From the NCBI RefSeq assembly GCF_004025535.1, contig NZ_QJRG01000034.1:1-64000 (forward strand): a stretch of DNA of 64,000 nt, written 5' to 3'. This DNA comes from Pseudomonas alkylphenolica (GTDB lineage Bacteria; Pseudomonadota; Gammaproteobacteria; Pseudomonadales; Pseudomonadaceae). Both the position numbers and the translations under genes were made by a program. The notes beneath the pieces are model-generated. The model was not told where the DNA came from. It made no database searches and saw nothing but the letters and a program-made list of their open reading frames with translations. Positions 55,171 to 64,000 of the stretch are shown piece by piece. Position 1 is the first letter of the stretch, and every line of letters starts with the position of its first letter.

Positions 55171-56502
55171 TTAGCTACTAACAGCAGCAGCTTGCGCTGC
55201 ACGACGGTTCTGTTTGCCGATTAGGAACACCAGTAACGAACCGGTAGCGGTCAGCGCGCAGAGCGGCATGAGTGCCATAGGGAAGCTACCGGTCTGGTCG
55301 CGCAACACACCAATGACGGAACTCATGGCACCAGTGCCGAGGTGGGCAAAGGTATTGATCGCCGCGATCCCGGTGGCCAAGGTCGCCGGTGGCAGGGTTT
55401 CGGAGCACAGTGCCCAGAACGGCCCCTTGATCGCATAATTGCCCATCAGTACGAGCGTCAGAAGTACCAGCGTAATGGTCAGGGAGTCAGTGAACAGCGT
55501 GGCGGCGAAACTCACTGCAGTGATGGCAAGAGGAATGGCTGTGGCTTTAATCCGCTCTCCGCTTTTGTCCGCACGCATGCCCCAGAAAATCATGAAGGCG
55601 GCGGCGATGCCGAAAGGGATCATGTTCAACAGGCCGGTTTGCATGTTGGACAGGTGGAAGGATTTCAGAATCTGTGGCATCCACAACGAGAGGGTGTTGC
55701 TGGTTGCCGAACTGCCCATATAGATCACCGACAGCACCCATATGTACTTGTTGGTGAACACCGCTTTGAGCATCCCGCTCACGCTATGAGGGTGTTTTTG
55801 GGTACCGGTTTCGCGTGCAGCCCGCTCTTTAGTCAACTGTCCACTCAGCCAATCCTGCTCCGTTTGAGTCAGCCATTTGGCTTCGCTCGGCCGATTAGGC
55901 AGTACCTTCAATGCCAACAATCCCAGGAGAACTGCAGGAATTGCTTCCAGCATCAACAGCCACTGCCAACCGGCGAAGTCTGCCAGACCATCCAACTTCA
56001 ACAGCAGTGCCGACAATGGCGAGCCGATGAAGTTAGACAGAGGAATAGCCACCATGAAAATCGCAATGATGCGAGCCATGTACGCTTTGGGGATGCATTG
56101 CGAGAGGTAGAGGATGACGCCTGGAAAGAAGCCGGCTTCCGCCGCGCCCAGGAGGAAGCGGGAAACAGAGTAGGAGATTGGCCCGACCGCGAATGCCGAG
56201 CAAAAACCGACGATACCCCAGGTAATCATGATCCGCGCGATCCAGCGACGGGCGCCAAAACGTTCCATGGCCATGTTGCTGGGCATTTCGCAGAGGACAT
56301 ACGCGACGAAGAACAGTGTTGCGCCGAATCCGAAGGCACTGGCCGTCAAGCCAATGTCCTGGTTCATGGTGAGGGCGGCGAAGCCGATGTTTACACGATC
56401 AATGTAGGCGATGAAATAACAGAGCACGAGGAAGGGAATCAGGCGAAACCCCAGCTTGCGCATTGTCGACTTTTCAATCTCATCATTCGATTGCTTGTTC
56501 AT
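55171..56502 (-). CDS. MFS transporter, anion:cation symporter (ACS) family
   Basis: 443 residues from the ATG at 56502 (MNKQSNDEIEKSTMRKLGFR). About 12 membrane helices with ACS-family signatures: LIPFLVLCYFIAYIDRVNIG in helix 1, CEMPSNMAMERFGARRWIAR after helix 2 and a GPFWALCSETLP loop. ACS members import aromatic acids, phthalate-type compounds and sugar acids. Proximity to vanAB suggests an aromatic substrate, but six kilobases and other genes intervene. Confidence 0.88.
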   Translation of the reverse strand: MNKQSNDEIEKSTMRKLGFRLIPFLVLCYFIAYIDRVNIGFAALTMNQDIGLTASAFGFGATLFFVAYVLCEMPSNMAMERFGARRWIARIMITWGIVGFCSAFAVGPISYSVSRFLLGAAEAGFFPGVILYLSQCIPKAYMARIIAIFMVAIPLSNFIGSPLSALLLKLDGLADFAGWQWLLMLEAIPAVLLGLLALKVLPNRPSEAKWLTQTEQDWLSGQLTKERAARETGTQKHPHSVSGMLKAVFTNKYIWVLSVIYMGSSATSNTLSLWMPQILKSFHLSNMQTGLLNMIPFGIAAAFMIFWGMRADKSGERIKATAIPLAITAVSFAATLFTDSLTITLVLLTLVLMGNYAIKGPFWALCSETLPPATLATGIAAINTFAHLGTGAMSSVIGVLRDQTGSFPMALMPLCALTATGSLLVFLIGKQNRRAAQAAAVSS

Positions 56503-57284
56503 GGAAGCCGCTCTCTTGTAATTGGAATTGGCTGCTCTTCGGCAGAACCTCTCGATGCGGTTCGAGAGACATGTCGGCAGAATTTCATTACAAGCTTTCA
56601 GCAAGCTTTCGTTACAAAAAAATAGGATGAATGGTTACCCGGCTCATTCGGCAGCTATCATTACGACCCGGCTTGGAGCATGGGGTTAAAAATCCGGTTA
56701 GTCTCAGACGAGAGCTTCAACCCTGCATGGACTCGGACTTTGTCGAGCTTGCCCGTTCGGTAAAGTACTTGGACTCCCTAACTCGCAGTGAAGCTGAAAG
56801 GCAGGTGCTCGCCCCTGACTTTATCTGGATTCAGCCGCTTCACCATCGTCGGCGCGAACTCGAATTATGGCGACATCCAACCAACTCTATCCTACCGAGA
56901 TTTGCGAAAGCCTCTCAGCACGCTGACACTCGAATACGCAAGAGCGTTTCAATTAGTCAGTTTTTCGACCAGCGTGCCGCTGCACCACAAAACAAGATTT
57001 TAGCCGGGCCTCATTGACCCGAAGCAGCGACAACTCAATCACGGTAGCGCAGCAAGTGTTTATGTGTAGCCATGTCTAACCGACGCCTTTGGGGCACGAA
57101 TTTTCGGTCAAAAGGATGACTGTGGTGCTGCTCCTATCCTCTCGAGAAACATTTCCCATCACGCAAAAGCCCACGTGAACCTATGCATCACACCTCATTT
57201 CGATCAAGATAACTTGAGCCGTTATTCAGCATGCTGAGCGCGCCTTCGCCCCCCCCGGTGGGGCCAGGCAAGCGAAGAGGTCGT
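56503..57284. other. Intergenic region between MFS and cyclase genes
   Basis: About 780 bp. Two overlapping open frames at 56631-57017 give no recognisable protein and may be gene debris. Contains the third, diverged copy of the 29-bp hairpin repeat (57002-57030) and the promoter region of the cyclase gene. Confidence 0.45.
57002..57030 (+). repeat. 29-bp hairpin repeat, diverged copy 3
   Basis: AGC-CGGGCC-TCATT-GACCCG followed by AAGCAGCGA. Same core as the copies at 50566 and 52460 with several changes. Confidence 0.6.
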
Positions 57285-60200
57285 ATGGGCTGCGCATACT
57301 GTGGATTCGAGAATCCGTCCGGGGCTAGCTTCTGTGAAGCGTGCGGCTCCAGGCTGTCTCGCAGTTGTCCGCGCTGTGGCTACGAGGCAAGCCTTTCTGC
57401 CAAATTCTGCAGTGAATGCGGCGCGCCACTGACCGATGCGCCTTCTGCTCCATCACCTCGCCCCTGGCCTGTTTCAGAGCCCTCTCCAGCGCCCATTCAT
57501 TACACGCCCCACCACCTTGCCGAGCGCATCCGCACCGAACAGGCAGCCATGGAAGCCCGGGGTGAGACCGCCGGTGAGCGTAAAACCGTCACGGCACTGT
57601 TTGCCGACATGGCCGGTTCCACGGCGTTGATCCACGACCTCGATCCGGAAGAGGCTCACCGCCTGATCGAACCCGTTGTCACGCTGATGATGGAAGCCGT
57701 CCACCACTACGAAGGCTATGTGGCCAAGACGCTGGGCGATGGCATACTCGCGCTGTTCGGAGCCCCCATCGCCCATGAGGATCATCCGCAACGGGCGCTG
57801 TATGCGGCACTGCGCATGCAGCAGGCGATACGCCGACATGGCGACCGCATTCGCTTGGAGAAAGGCGTTTCGCTGCAAATTCGCGTCGGCATCCATACCG
57901 GAGAGGTTGTCGTGCGCTCAATCCGCACGGACGATTTGCACACCGATTACGACCCGGTCGGGAACACAATCCACATTGCATCCCGGATGGAGGGAATCGC
58001 CGCACCCTCTTCGATCCTGGTGAGCGAGCCGACCTACAAGCTGGCGGAGGGTTATTTCGAATTCAAGGCTCTGGGAGCCGCCCAGGTCAAAGGCATTCCC
58101 GAGCCCCTCTTTGTGTACGAAGTGCAGGGTCTCGGCGCGCTGCGCTCGCGCCTGCAACTGTCGGCACATCGCGGGCTTGCCAGGTTCGTCGGCCGCCAAG
58201 TCGAGCTCGACCATCTGCATCGGGCGCTCGAGCAGTCCAAAGCGGGCCACGGAAAGGTCTTAGCGGTAGTAGGCGAGGCCGGAGTCGGGAAGTCCCGACT
58301 GTTTCATGAATTCAAGGAGCGCTCGCGTCGCGGCTGTTTGGTGCTGGAGACTTTCTCGGTGTCGCACGGCAAGGCCTTTACCTATTTCCCGCTCATCGAG
58401 CTGCTGAACAACTATTTCCAGATCACCGCCCAGGACGACGAGCGGCGGTGCCGGGAAAAGGTCATGGGCAAAACCCTTACGCTCGAGCGAAGCTTCGAGG
58501 ATCTCGTCCCCTACCTGCTCTATCTGTTGGGTATCGGCGAACGCAGTTCTGTGCTCGCGGAAATGGATCCTCAGATCCGGCGCGATCGCACCTTCGAGGC
58601 GATCACTCAACTGCTCGCGCGCGAGAGCCGCAATCAACCGATCGAGCTGTTGTTCGAGGACTTGCAATGGCTGGACTGCGAAACTGATGCCTTCCTTGCC
58701 TACTTAATCGACAACTTGGCGAGCTCACCGATCCTACTCCTCGTGAACTACCGGCCCGAGTATCAGCCTGTGTGGGCGCGCGCAGAGCATTGCAGCCAAC
58801 TGCGGCTCGATCCGCTGGGCCCGGCCGAAGCACAGGCACTGCTCGCGACCTTGCTTGGGGACGATCCCACCCTCGCCCCCCTCAAACAGCTCATCTTGGA
58901 TAAAACGGAGGGCAACGCGTTCTTCATGGAGGAGGTGGTGCAAACGCTGGTCGAGGAGAACTTGCTGCTCGGTAAACCCGGTCAATATCGAATCGAGCAA
59001 ACTCCAACTGCGTTGCATATTCCCACAACTGTGCAAGGCGTACTCGCCGCCCGCATCGACCGCCTCCCTGTTGCGGAGAAGGAGTTGCTGCAGTCCCTCG
59101 CCGTTATCGGCAAAGAGTTTCCATTCAGTTTGATCCAGTGCATCTGTGATGGGCAGGACGCTCGGATGAACGACGATTTGTGTGATCTGCTCGCCCGACT
59201 GGAGGCAGCGGAGTTCATCTACCAGCGGCCCGCCTTTCCGGAGGTGGAGTATTCATTCAAGCATGCGCTGACCCAGGAAGTCGCGGGGCACTCGCTACTC
59301 ACAGAGCGGCGTAGCGCGCTACACGAGCGCACGGCGCAGGCCATCGAGGCGCTGTTCCCCACTCGCATCGCGGATTACTGCGGCGAACTGGCGCACCACT
59401 ACAAGCTAAGCGGCAATGTCCCAAAAGCCGTGGAATATCTGCACCGTACCGGACAACAAGCTCTCCAGCACTCCGCCAATCTCGATGCCATGCGTCACCT
59501 CAGCGCGGCACTGGAACTGCTCGAGCATTTGCCTGACACGCCCTCGCGTGCTCATAAGGAACTGACATTGCTACTCACCCTGGGGCCGGCGTTGATGGCC
59601 GGGCGCGGCTATGCTGCACCCGAGGTTGCGACCACCTACACCCGCGCACTGGCGCTGTGCGCGCAAGTAGGAGACGACTCACAGCTTTTCCCTGCGCTGC
59701 TGGGGCTGCGCACTTATTACACTTTGCGTGCCCAATACTCAACTGCATGCGAACTGGCTGAACGGATGCTCAATATTGCGCAAATTGCGCAAGATCCAGA
59801 CTTGCTCGTGGAAGCCCATGCTGCACTCGGTTCGACATTGCTTTTCCAGGGGAATCTCAAAAATGCCCATGAACAGCAAGAGCGGGCGTGCGCCCTCTAC
59901 AACTCAGACCGGCATAACACACATGCCATTACCTACGGCATGGATCCGGGCTACACCCTGACATTTTCAGCCTGGAGTCTTTGGTTCTTAGGGTTCCCCG
60001 ATCAGGCAAGCACGCGCAGCCTGGATGCCCTGGTTCTGGCCAAGAAGATTTTCCACCCGTTCAGCTTGGCCTTCACTTTAACTGCAACGTCAGCAATAGG
60101 GCAGTTTCGGCACGACGTAAAACTCGCCGAAGAGTGTGCTGATGCCGTCATCGAGCTTTCCCTTGAGCGTGGGTTTCCGTTCTATTTGGCTTGGGGGACT

Positions 60201-60743
60201 ATTCTCCAAGGTTGGGCTCGCGCCGAGCAGGGAAATGTTGACGAAGGAATCGCTCAAATAACCAAAGGTATCGCCACTTACCAAGCAGCCGGAGCAGAGC
60301 TTGGATGTTCTTATTTTCTGGCCCTGCTGGCCACAACGCACAAGCGTGTCGGACAACCGCAGGCAGGATTGGATGCCGTGACCGAGGCTCTGGCTATGGT
60401 GAACAGAACAGGCGAGCACTTTTACGAAGCAGAGCTGTATCGCCTCAAGGGAGCTCTTACCCTGCAATGTTCGAGAGAAGACCGACAGGATTCTTCCGTG
60501 CGGCAAGAAGCGGAAGCTTGCTTTCACAAGGCGATTTCAATCGCTCGACAACAAGGGGCAAAGTCACTTGAGCTACGCGCCACAGTGAGCCTTTCTCAGC
60601 TATGGGCAGCACGAGACAAGGAGACGGCCAGGCAAATGCTGGCCGAGATTTACAGCTTTTTCACCGAAGGCTTCGACAGCGTTGATTTGCTACAAGCCAA
60701 GGCGTTGCTCGATGCATGGCATCAAACGGGGGACGAAAAATAG
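57285..60743 (+). CDS. Zinc-ribbon / class III nucleotidyl cyclase / AAA ATPase / TPR protein
   Basis: 1152 residues from the ATG at 57285 with GAGG upstream (an ATG at 57231 lacks one). Two zinc ribbons (CAYC...CEAC, CPRC...CSEC, residues 3-46), then a class III cyclase domain (about 98-275) with metal-binding D108 (LFADMAGST) and D152 (LGDG), and K148. The position of the transition-state Asn is H230 (GNTIHIASR); R234 is kept. Next comes an AAA/STAND-like ATPase (Walker A GEAGVGKS 330-337, FEDLQWLD) and a long TPR region to the end. This architecture is common in soil proteobacteria and is probably a stimulus-controlled signalling protein. The changed Asn makes cyclase activity uncertain. 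Confidence 0.85.
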   Translation: MGCAYCGFENPSGASFCEACGSRLSRSCPRCGYEASLSAKFCSECGAPLTDAPSAPSPRPWPVSEPSPAPIHYTPHHLAERIRTEQAAMEARGETAGERKTVTALFADMAGSTALIHDLDPEEAHRLIEPVVTLMMEAVHHYEGYVAKTLGDGILALFGAPIAHEDHPQRALYAALRMQQAIRRHGDRIRLEKGVSLQIRVGIHTGEVVVRSIRTDDLHTDYDPVGNTIHIASRMEGIAAPSSILVSEPTYKLAEGYFEFKALGAAQVKGIPEPLFVYEVQGLGALRSRLQLSAHRGLARFVGRQVELDHLHRALEQSKAGHGKVLAVVGEAGVGKSRLFHEFKERSRRGCLVLETFSVSHGKAFTYFPLIELLNNYFQITAQDDERRCREKVMGKTLTLERSFEDLVPYLLYLLGIGERSSVLAEMDPQIRRDRTFEAITQLLARESRNQPIELLFEDLQWLDCETDAFLAYLIDNLASSPILLLVNYRPEYQPVWARAEHCSQLRLDPLGPAEAQALLATLLGDDPTLAPLKQLILDKTEGNAFFMEEVVQTLVEENLLLGKPGQYRIEQTPTALHIPTTVQGVLAARIDRLPVAEKELLQSLAVIGKEFPFSLIQCICDGQDARMNDDLCDLLARLEAAEFIYQRPAFPEVEYSFKHALTQEVAGHSLLTERRSALHERTAQAIEALFPTRIADYCGELAHHYKLSGNVPKAVEYLHRTGQQALQHSANLDAMRHLSAALELLEHLPDTPSRAHKELTLLLTLGPALMAGRGYAAPEVATTYTRALALCAQVGDDSQLFPALLGLRTYYTLRAQYSTACELAERMLNIAQIAQDPDLLVEAHAALGSTLLFQGNLKNAHEQQERACALYNSDRHNTHAITYGMDPGYTLTFSAWSLWFLGFPDQASTRSLDALVLAKKIFHPFSLAFTLTATSAIGQFRHDVKLAEECADAVIELSLERGFPFYLAWGTILQGWARAEQGNVDEGIAQITKGIATYQAAGAELGCSYFLALLATTHKRVGQPQAGLDAVTEALAMVNRTGEHFYEAELYRLKGALTLQCSREDRQDSSVRQEAEACFHKAISIARQQGAKSLELRATVSLSQLWAARDKETARQMLAEIYSFFTEGFDSVDLLQAKALLDAWHQTGDEK

Positions 60744-60852
60744 ATGACGCATGGTGCTGAATGGAGCATCGGCGTGTCGTCGACGGGCACGTTACATGTC
60801 GAAGCGTCACAGTAAGTTTCAGTGCGGCTCAGCACCAACGAGGAAACCCAGA

Positions 60853-61902
60853 ATGACCACGACGAACGCAAAGCCTAAAGGCAGTGACGAGCGTAAGCCG
60901 GTCGCGCTAGCTTTGCAGGGCGGCGGGATGCACGGTGCATTCACCTGGGGCGTGCTCGATCGGTTGCTCGAGGACGGCAGGCTTGCCATTGAAGGGGTGA
61001 GCGCAACCAGTGCCGGCGCGATGAATGCCGCTGTGCTGGCTTACGGCATGCTGCAAGATGGTGACGCCGGCGCACGCCAGGCGCTGCACGATTTCTGGTT
61101 CGCCGTGGCGCAATCCGCCGAGCGTTATAACCCGTTGCGCTGGATGCCATGGCTGAAAGGGACGCACAGCTTTGGGCTGGACTATTCGCCCATGTATACA
61201 TTCGCGGACATGACGCTTCGTATCTTCTCGCCTTACCAATTCAATCGCCGCAACTTGAGTCCGCTGCGGGAAGTGCTGGAAAGGCAGGTCGATTTCGCCG
61301 CCTTGCGAAGCCAATGCCCGTTCCACCTCTATCTGTGTGCGACCAATGTCGAGACGGGGAAGATACGCATTTTTACGGGCGAGGACATCTGCGCAGAAGC
61401 GGTGCTTGCTTCGGCCTGTGTACCGACGCTGTTCCAGGCGGTGACGATCGACGGGCAGAACTACTGGGATGGTGGCTATATGGGGAACCCGGCCATTTTC
61501 CCGCTGATCTATCACTGCAATACACGCGATGTGGTGATCGTCCACATCAACCCACTCGTCCGTCCAGGCGTGCCCATTACCGCTGCCGATATTCTCAACC
61601 GCATCAGTGAAATTAGCTTCAACTCCTCGCTGATGCGTGAGCTGCGTACCATCGCTTTTGTCACCGACCTCATTCAGCAAGGCAAGGTCGATCGCAACGA
61701 TATGAAGGAGATGCTGATCCACTCCATTAAGTCTGACGAGGCGATGTGCGCGCTTAGCGTGTCCAGCAAGTACAACGCGGACTGGGACTTTCTTTGCGGG
61801 CTACGCGACAACGGACGACACGAGGCTGACGCGTGGCTAACGGAGAACTACCGGAATATTGGCGAACGCTCGAGCATCGACATTCGAAAAGAATTTCTTT
61901 GA
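60853..61902 (+). CDS. Patatin-like phospholipase
   Basis: 349 residues from the ATG at 60853 with GAGGAAA upstream. Patatin features: oxyanion loop QGGGMHGAF (about 22-30), nucleophile Ser in ATSAGAMN and catalytic Asp in DGGYMGN. Cytosolic serine lipase that hydrolyses phospholipids. It follows the cyclase/AAA gene by 109 bp on the same strand and may be co-expressed. Patatins are effectors of cyclic-nucleotide defence systems, which makes the pairing notable, but this is also a common stand-alone family. Confidence 0.85.
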   Translation: MTTTNAKPKGSDERKPVALALQGGGMHGAFTWGVLDRLLEDGRLAIEGVSATSAGAMNAAVLAYGMLQDGDAGARQALHDFWFAVAQSAERYNPLRWMPWLKGTHSFGLDYSPMYTFADMTLRIFSPYQFNRRNLSPLREVLERQVDFAALRSQCPFHLYLCATNVETGKIRIFTGEDICAEAVLASACVPTLFQAVTIDGQNYWDGGYMGNPAIFPLIYHCNTRDVVIVHINPLVRPGVPITAADILNRISEISFNSSLMRELRTIAFVTDLIQQGKVDRNDMKEMLIHSIKSDEAMCALSVSSKYNADWDFLCGLRDNGRHEADAWLTENYRNIGERSSIDIRKEFL

Positions 61903-61970
61903 ACGCCACCTAGCGAGCTCACTTACTCGCCTTGTGACTGCCAGCGCCCTTATAGGCACTTGTTCTATAA

Positions 61971-62006
61971 GAAAAAAAGAGCAATGATGCACCCAACATC
62001 ATTGCT
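61971..62006 (-). terminator. Rho-independent terminator of vanAB
   Basis: On the minus strand AGCAATGATG, loop TTGGGTG, CATCATTGCT form a perfect 10-bp stem followed by CTTTTTTTC, 85 bp after the vanB stop. Confidence 0.88.
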
Positions 62007-62091
62007 CAAAGCGCACCAAAAGAGTTTAGGCTCAGCCTTTACAATCTTACTAACCCAGCAAGTTATGCCCCTACTCACCAAGTAACGAGAG

Positions 62092-63033
62092 CTAGATATC
62101 CAAGACTAAACGAGCACTCTTGGCACGCGAACAGCACGGTGTAAACTGATTATTCGCCTGCTGTTCATCCTCGGTCAAATACATATCCCGATGATCTGGA
62201 ATACCCTCCAGAACCCGAGTTACACAAGTTCCACAGATTCCCTGCTCGCAAGACATCTGGATCTCTACACCAGCGGCAATAAGTGCCTCCGCAACTGTAG
62301 ATTCTGATGCAACGGTAATCAACTGGCCGGTACTAGCAATCTGTACTTCAAAAGAACCATTTTCAGCATCAGATTTCGGTTCAGCGCTGAAGTATTCACG
62401 GTGCAACTGGTCTTTGGCCCAGCCTTGGGCCTCTGCTGTTTTTAGCACAAAGTCCATGAAGCCTGATGGCCCGCAGACATACAGATGATCATCAGCTTGA
62501 GGAGAGCTCAGCAACCCGGCAATGTCGGCTGACTTTTGATCATCCCAATGGAAATTGGCATTAGATGCGAACGGGCTGTCTTGGATTCGGCCAACAAACG
62601 CCGCTTGCTCTCTCGAGCGTGAGCAATAGTGGAGCTCAAAATTAGCACCAGAGTTTTGCAGGCTTTCCGCCATGCAGAGAATCGGGGTGATCCCAATACC
62701 GCCCGCAAAGAGTAACGATTTTCCTTTAGACTCGACCAAGGGGAACAAATTGCGAGGTTCACCGATATTAATTTCGGAACCTTCAAGCAACTCATGTACA
62801 GCCTTGGAGCCTCCGCGAGAGTTTGGATCAAGCAAAACACCGACTAGGTAACGATCACGCTCGTGTGGAGCATTACAAAGCGAATACTGCCGAATTAGCC
62901 CGTTTGGAAGGTGAACATCGATATGAGATCCAGCTTCGAACTGCGGAAGCTCTGAACCATCTGCCGCAACAAACTCCAGACTTACAACATCGCGGGCTTC
63001 ACGGCTAATCGATTTAATCTGAACGGCAAGCAT
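62092..63033 (-). CDS. vanB: Vanillate O-demethylase reductase subunit (VanB)
   Basis: 313 residues, GGAGGTG six bases before the ATG. Ferredoxin-reductase part with FMN/FAD and NAD motifs (RQYSLCNAP, LLFAGGIGITPIL, YVCGPSGFM), then a C-terminal plant-type 2Fe-2S domain (CEQGICGTCVTRVLEG and a final CC). It passes electrons from NADH to the VanA oxygenase. Gene order vanA-vanB with a 75-bp gap and a shared terminator. Confidence 0.92.
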   Translation of the reverse strand: MLAVQIKSISREARDVVSLEFVAADGSELPQFEAGSHIDVHLPNGLIRQYSLCNAPHERDRYLVGVLLDPNSRGGSKAVHELLEGSEINIGEPRNLFPLVESKGKSLLFAGGIGITPILCMAESLQNSGANFELHYCSRSREQAAFVGRIQDSPFASNANFHWDDQKSADIAGLLSSPQADDHLYVCGPSGFMDFVLKTAEAQGWAKDQLHREYFSAEPKSDAENGSFEVQIASTGQLITVASESTVAEALIAAGVEIQMSCEQGICGTCVTRVLEGIPDHRDMYLTEDEQQANNQFTPCCSRAKSARLVLDI

Positions 63034-63108
63034 AATACACCTCCGACTTCAGGGGTAGTTAATACTCCCCCTGAAGCAATCTCACTTTTATTATTCGGTA
63101 GCTTTTGA

Positions 63109-64000
63109 TTAAGCGACTGAGCTTTCTTTAGCAATCAACTGGTGCTCATCAGCAAGTAGGCGCTCAAGCACACGACGAGACTGCACACCACCGGAGTCGA
63201 TATTCAACTTGAGAAGACCGCGCTCAGGGTAGGTCAACAGGTTGCTCTGTTGTTGTTCGAGCATGTCGAGGTCTTCACCAAAGATTTTCCCTTGCCCTTC
63301 TCGGATTGTATCCGTCAAAGCCAGGTCATTAGGTTTGAATTTCCGCGCCATACCCCAGAAGTACCAATGGGATGTCTCCGTCTCGGGTGTGATGAAGTCG
63401 ACCACAATGCTTGAAGCCTTGAGATGATCTGGAGCGTCGTAGCCGCCATTACCAGCGTGAGCCACACCAACTTCGATCATCACATGACTTGGTGGCGTGA
63501 AGCGGCAGATCTGCCAACGGTCAACAGGTACGTCATCTGCGAGATCGTTACCCCGCAATGCCATTTGCCAGAACGGCGGGGCCATGATGTTTTCCATGTG
63601 CCGGGCGGTGACTACCTCCTCACCATCGACGGTAGTAATTGGCAGCGCCTCATCGATCTCCTTCTGACCGATACTCGATGAGTGAACATACGTTTCATGG
63701 GTCAAGTCCATGAGGTTGTCGATCATCAAGCGGTAGTCGCATTTGATGTGGAACAAGCCACCACCATAAGCCCAATCAGGACTCACGGCCCATTCAAGGT
63801 GGTGGATCAACGCAGGATCGGCAAGAGCTTTGTCGCCAGGCCATACCCAAATGAATCCATACCGTTCAACGACTGCATAGGATTTTATGCATGGGAAGCC
63901 GCGAACTCGCTGCCCTGGCATGGACACGGTTTTACCATCACAACCCATCACGAGGCCGTGATACCCACATACCAAATTACCGTCTTCGACGTAGCCCAAA
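63109..64000 (-). CDS. vanA: Vanillate O-demethylase oxygenase subunit (VanA), 5' end off window
   Basis: About 297 C-terminal codons; the start lies beyond the right edge. The second half of the Rieske centre (CGYHGLVMGCDGKT) and the catalytic iron site (DNLMDLTHETYVHSSSIGQK) are visible. The sequence, including YGGGLFHIKCDYRLMIDNL and WQICRFTPPSHV, is typical Pseudomonas VanA. Converts vanillate to protocatechuate and formaldehyde together with VanB. Confidence 0.93.
   Translation of the reverse strand, partial: LGYVEDGNLVCGYHGLVMGCDGKTVSMPGQRVRGFPCIKSYAVVERYGFIWVWPGDKALADPALIHHLEWAVSPDWAYGGGLFHIKCDYRLMIDNLMDLTHETYVHSSSIGQKEIDEALPITTVDGEEVVTARHMENIMAPPFWQMALRGNDLADDVPVDRWQICRFTPPSHVMIEVGVAHAGNGGYDAPDHLKASSIVVDFITPETETSHWYFWGMARKFKPNDLALTDTIREGQGKIFGEDLDMLEQQQSNLLTYPERGLLKLNIDSGGVQSRRVLERLLADEHQLIAKESSVA

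Noticed and set aside
55342..56625. 427-aa plus-strand frame opposite the MFS transporter
   Set aside because: Antisense shadow; the minus-strand frame has a clear 12-helix transporter.
56631..57017. 128-aa and overlapping 71-aa frames
   Set aside because: No ribosome site and no family resemblance; probably gene debris or chance frames.
57285..61902. Reading the cyclase-patatin pair as CBASS or Pycsar
   Set aside because: The cyclase is not a CD-NTase nor a compact Pycsar cyclase, and ancillary genes are missing; kept only as a speculative pairing.

Overview
The window reads as a Pseudomonas chromosome of the putida/fluorescens type carrying a large accessory region. The host assignment rests on a giant LapA/MapA-type adhesin with its own type I secretion genes, a gbuR-gbuA guanidinobutyrase locus, a PA1414-like small gene under a perfect Anr box, an island-borne MvaT-like silencer and a vanAB pair. 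No rRNA, tRNA or CRISPR array was seen.

Layout. (1) 1-20033 is ordinary host DNA. The N-terminal part of a giant retention-module adhesin runs leftward off the window and diverges from a TolC/ABC/HlyD secretion operon. Then come a DTW-domain protein, an Aer-like PAS chemoreceptor, gbuR/gbuA plus a sodium:solute symporter, a small PA1414-like gene, a LysR/YbfB divergent pair, an EamA transporter, a small periplasmic protein and a DEAD-box helicase. The last host gene, an MscS-type channel, is cut off in the middle of its MscS domain at about 20025. (2) 20034-27517 is AT-rich and holds an integration module: three translationally coupled tyrosine-recombinase-like genes, two small coupled genes and a 150-aa unknown. 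(3) 27518-about 54500 is a defence and cargo island. It holds a fourth recombinase, many small unknown genes, an octapeptide-repeat protein, an operon of an Mrr-nuclease/STAND NTPase with a DEDD exoribonuclease and an MvaT-like silencer, a Septu-like HNH+ATPase pair, a possible ADP-ribosyltransferase-like protein, a complete ABC-three-component system, a histidine phosphatase and a complete Kiwa pair (kwaA-kwaB). Gene remnants (histidine phosphatase, NYN domain, DEDDh exonuclease) mark repeated turnover. (4) 54500-64000 holds an ilvA remnant, an MFS transporter, a zinc-ribbon/class III cyclase/AAA/TPR giant next to a patatin phospholipase, and vanB-vanA, with vanA running off the right edge.

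The most unusual non-coding signal is a family of about 100-bp same-orientation elements (six copies or partial copies, 27844-49897). They contain two small hairpins whose stems are kept while the loops differ, and they sit at the borders of cargo genes. A second, 29-bp hairpin repeat occurs three times between 50566 and 57030.

How the genes may work together: the recombinase module probably brought or maintains the region, the MvaT-like protein may silence AT-rich cargo, and at least four recognisable anti-phage modules (Mrr-STAND, Septu-like, ABC-3C, Kiwa) share the island with unknown small genes placed like additional cassettes. These roles are inferred from family knowledge and gene order; nothing here was searched against a database.
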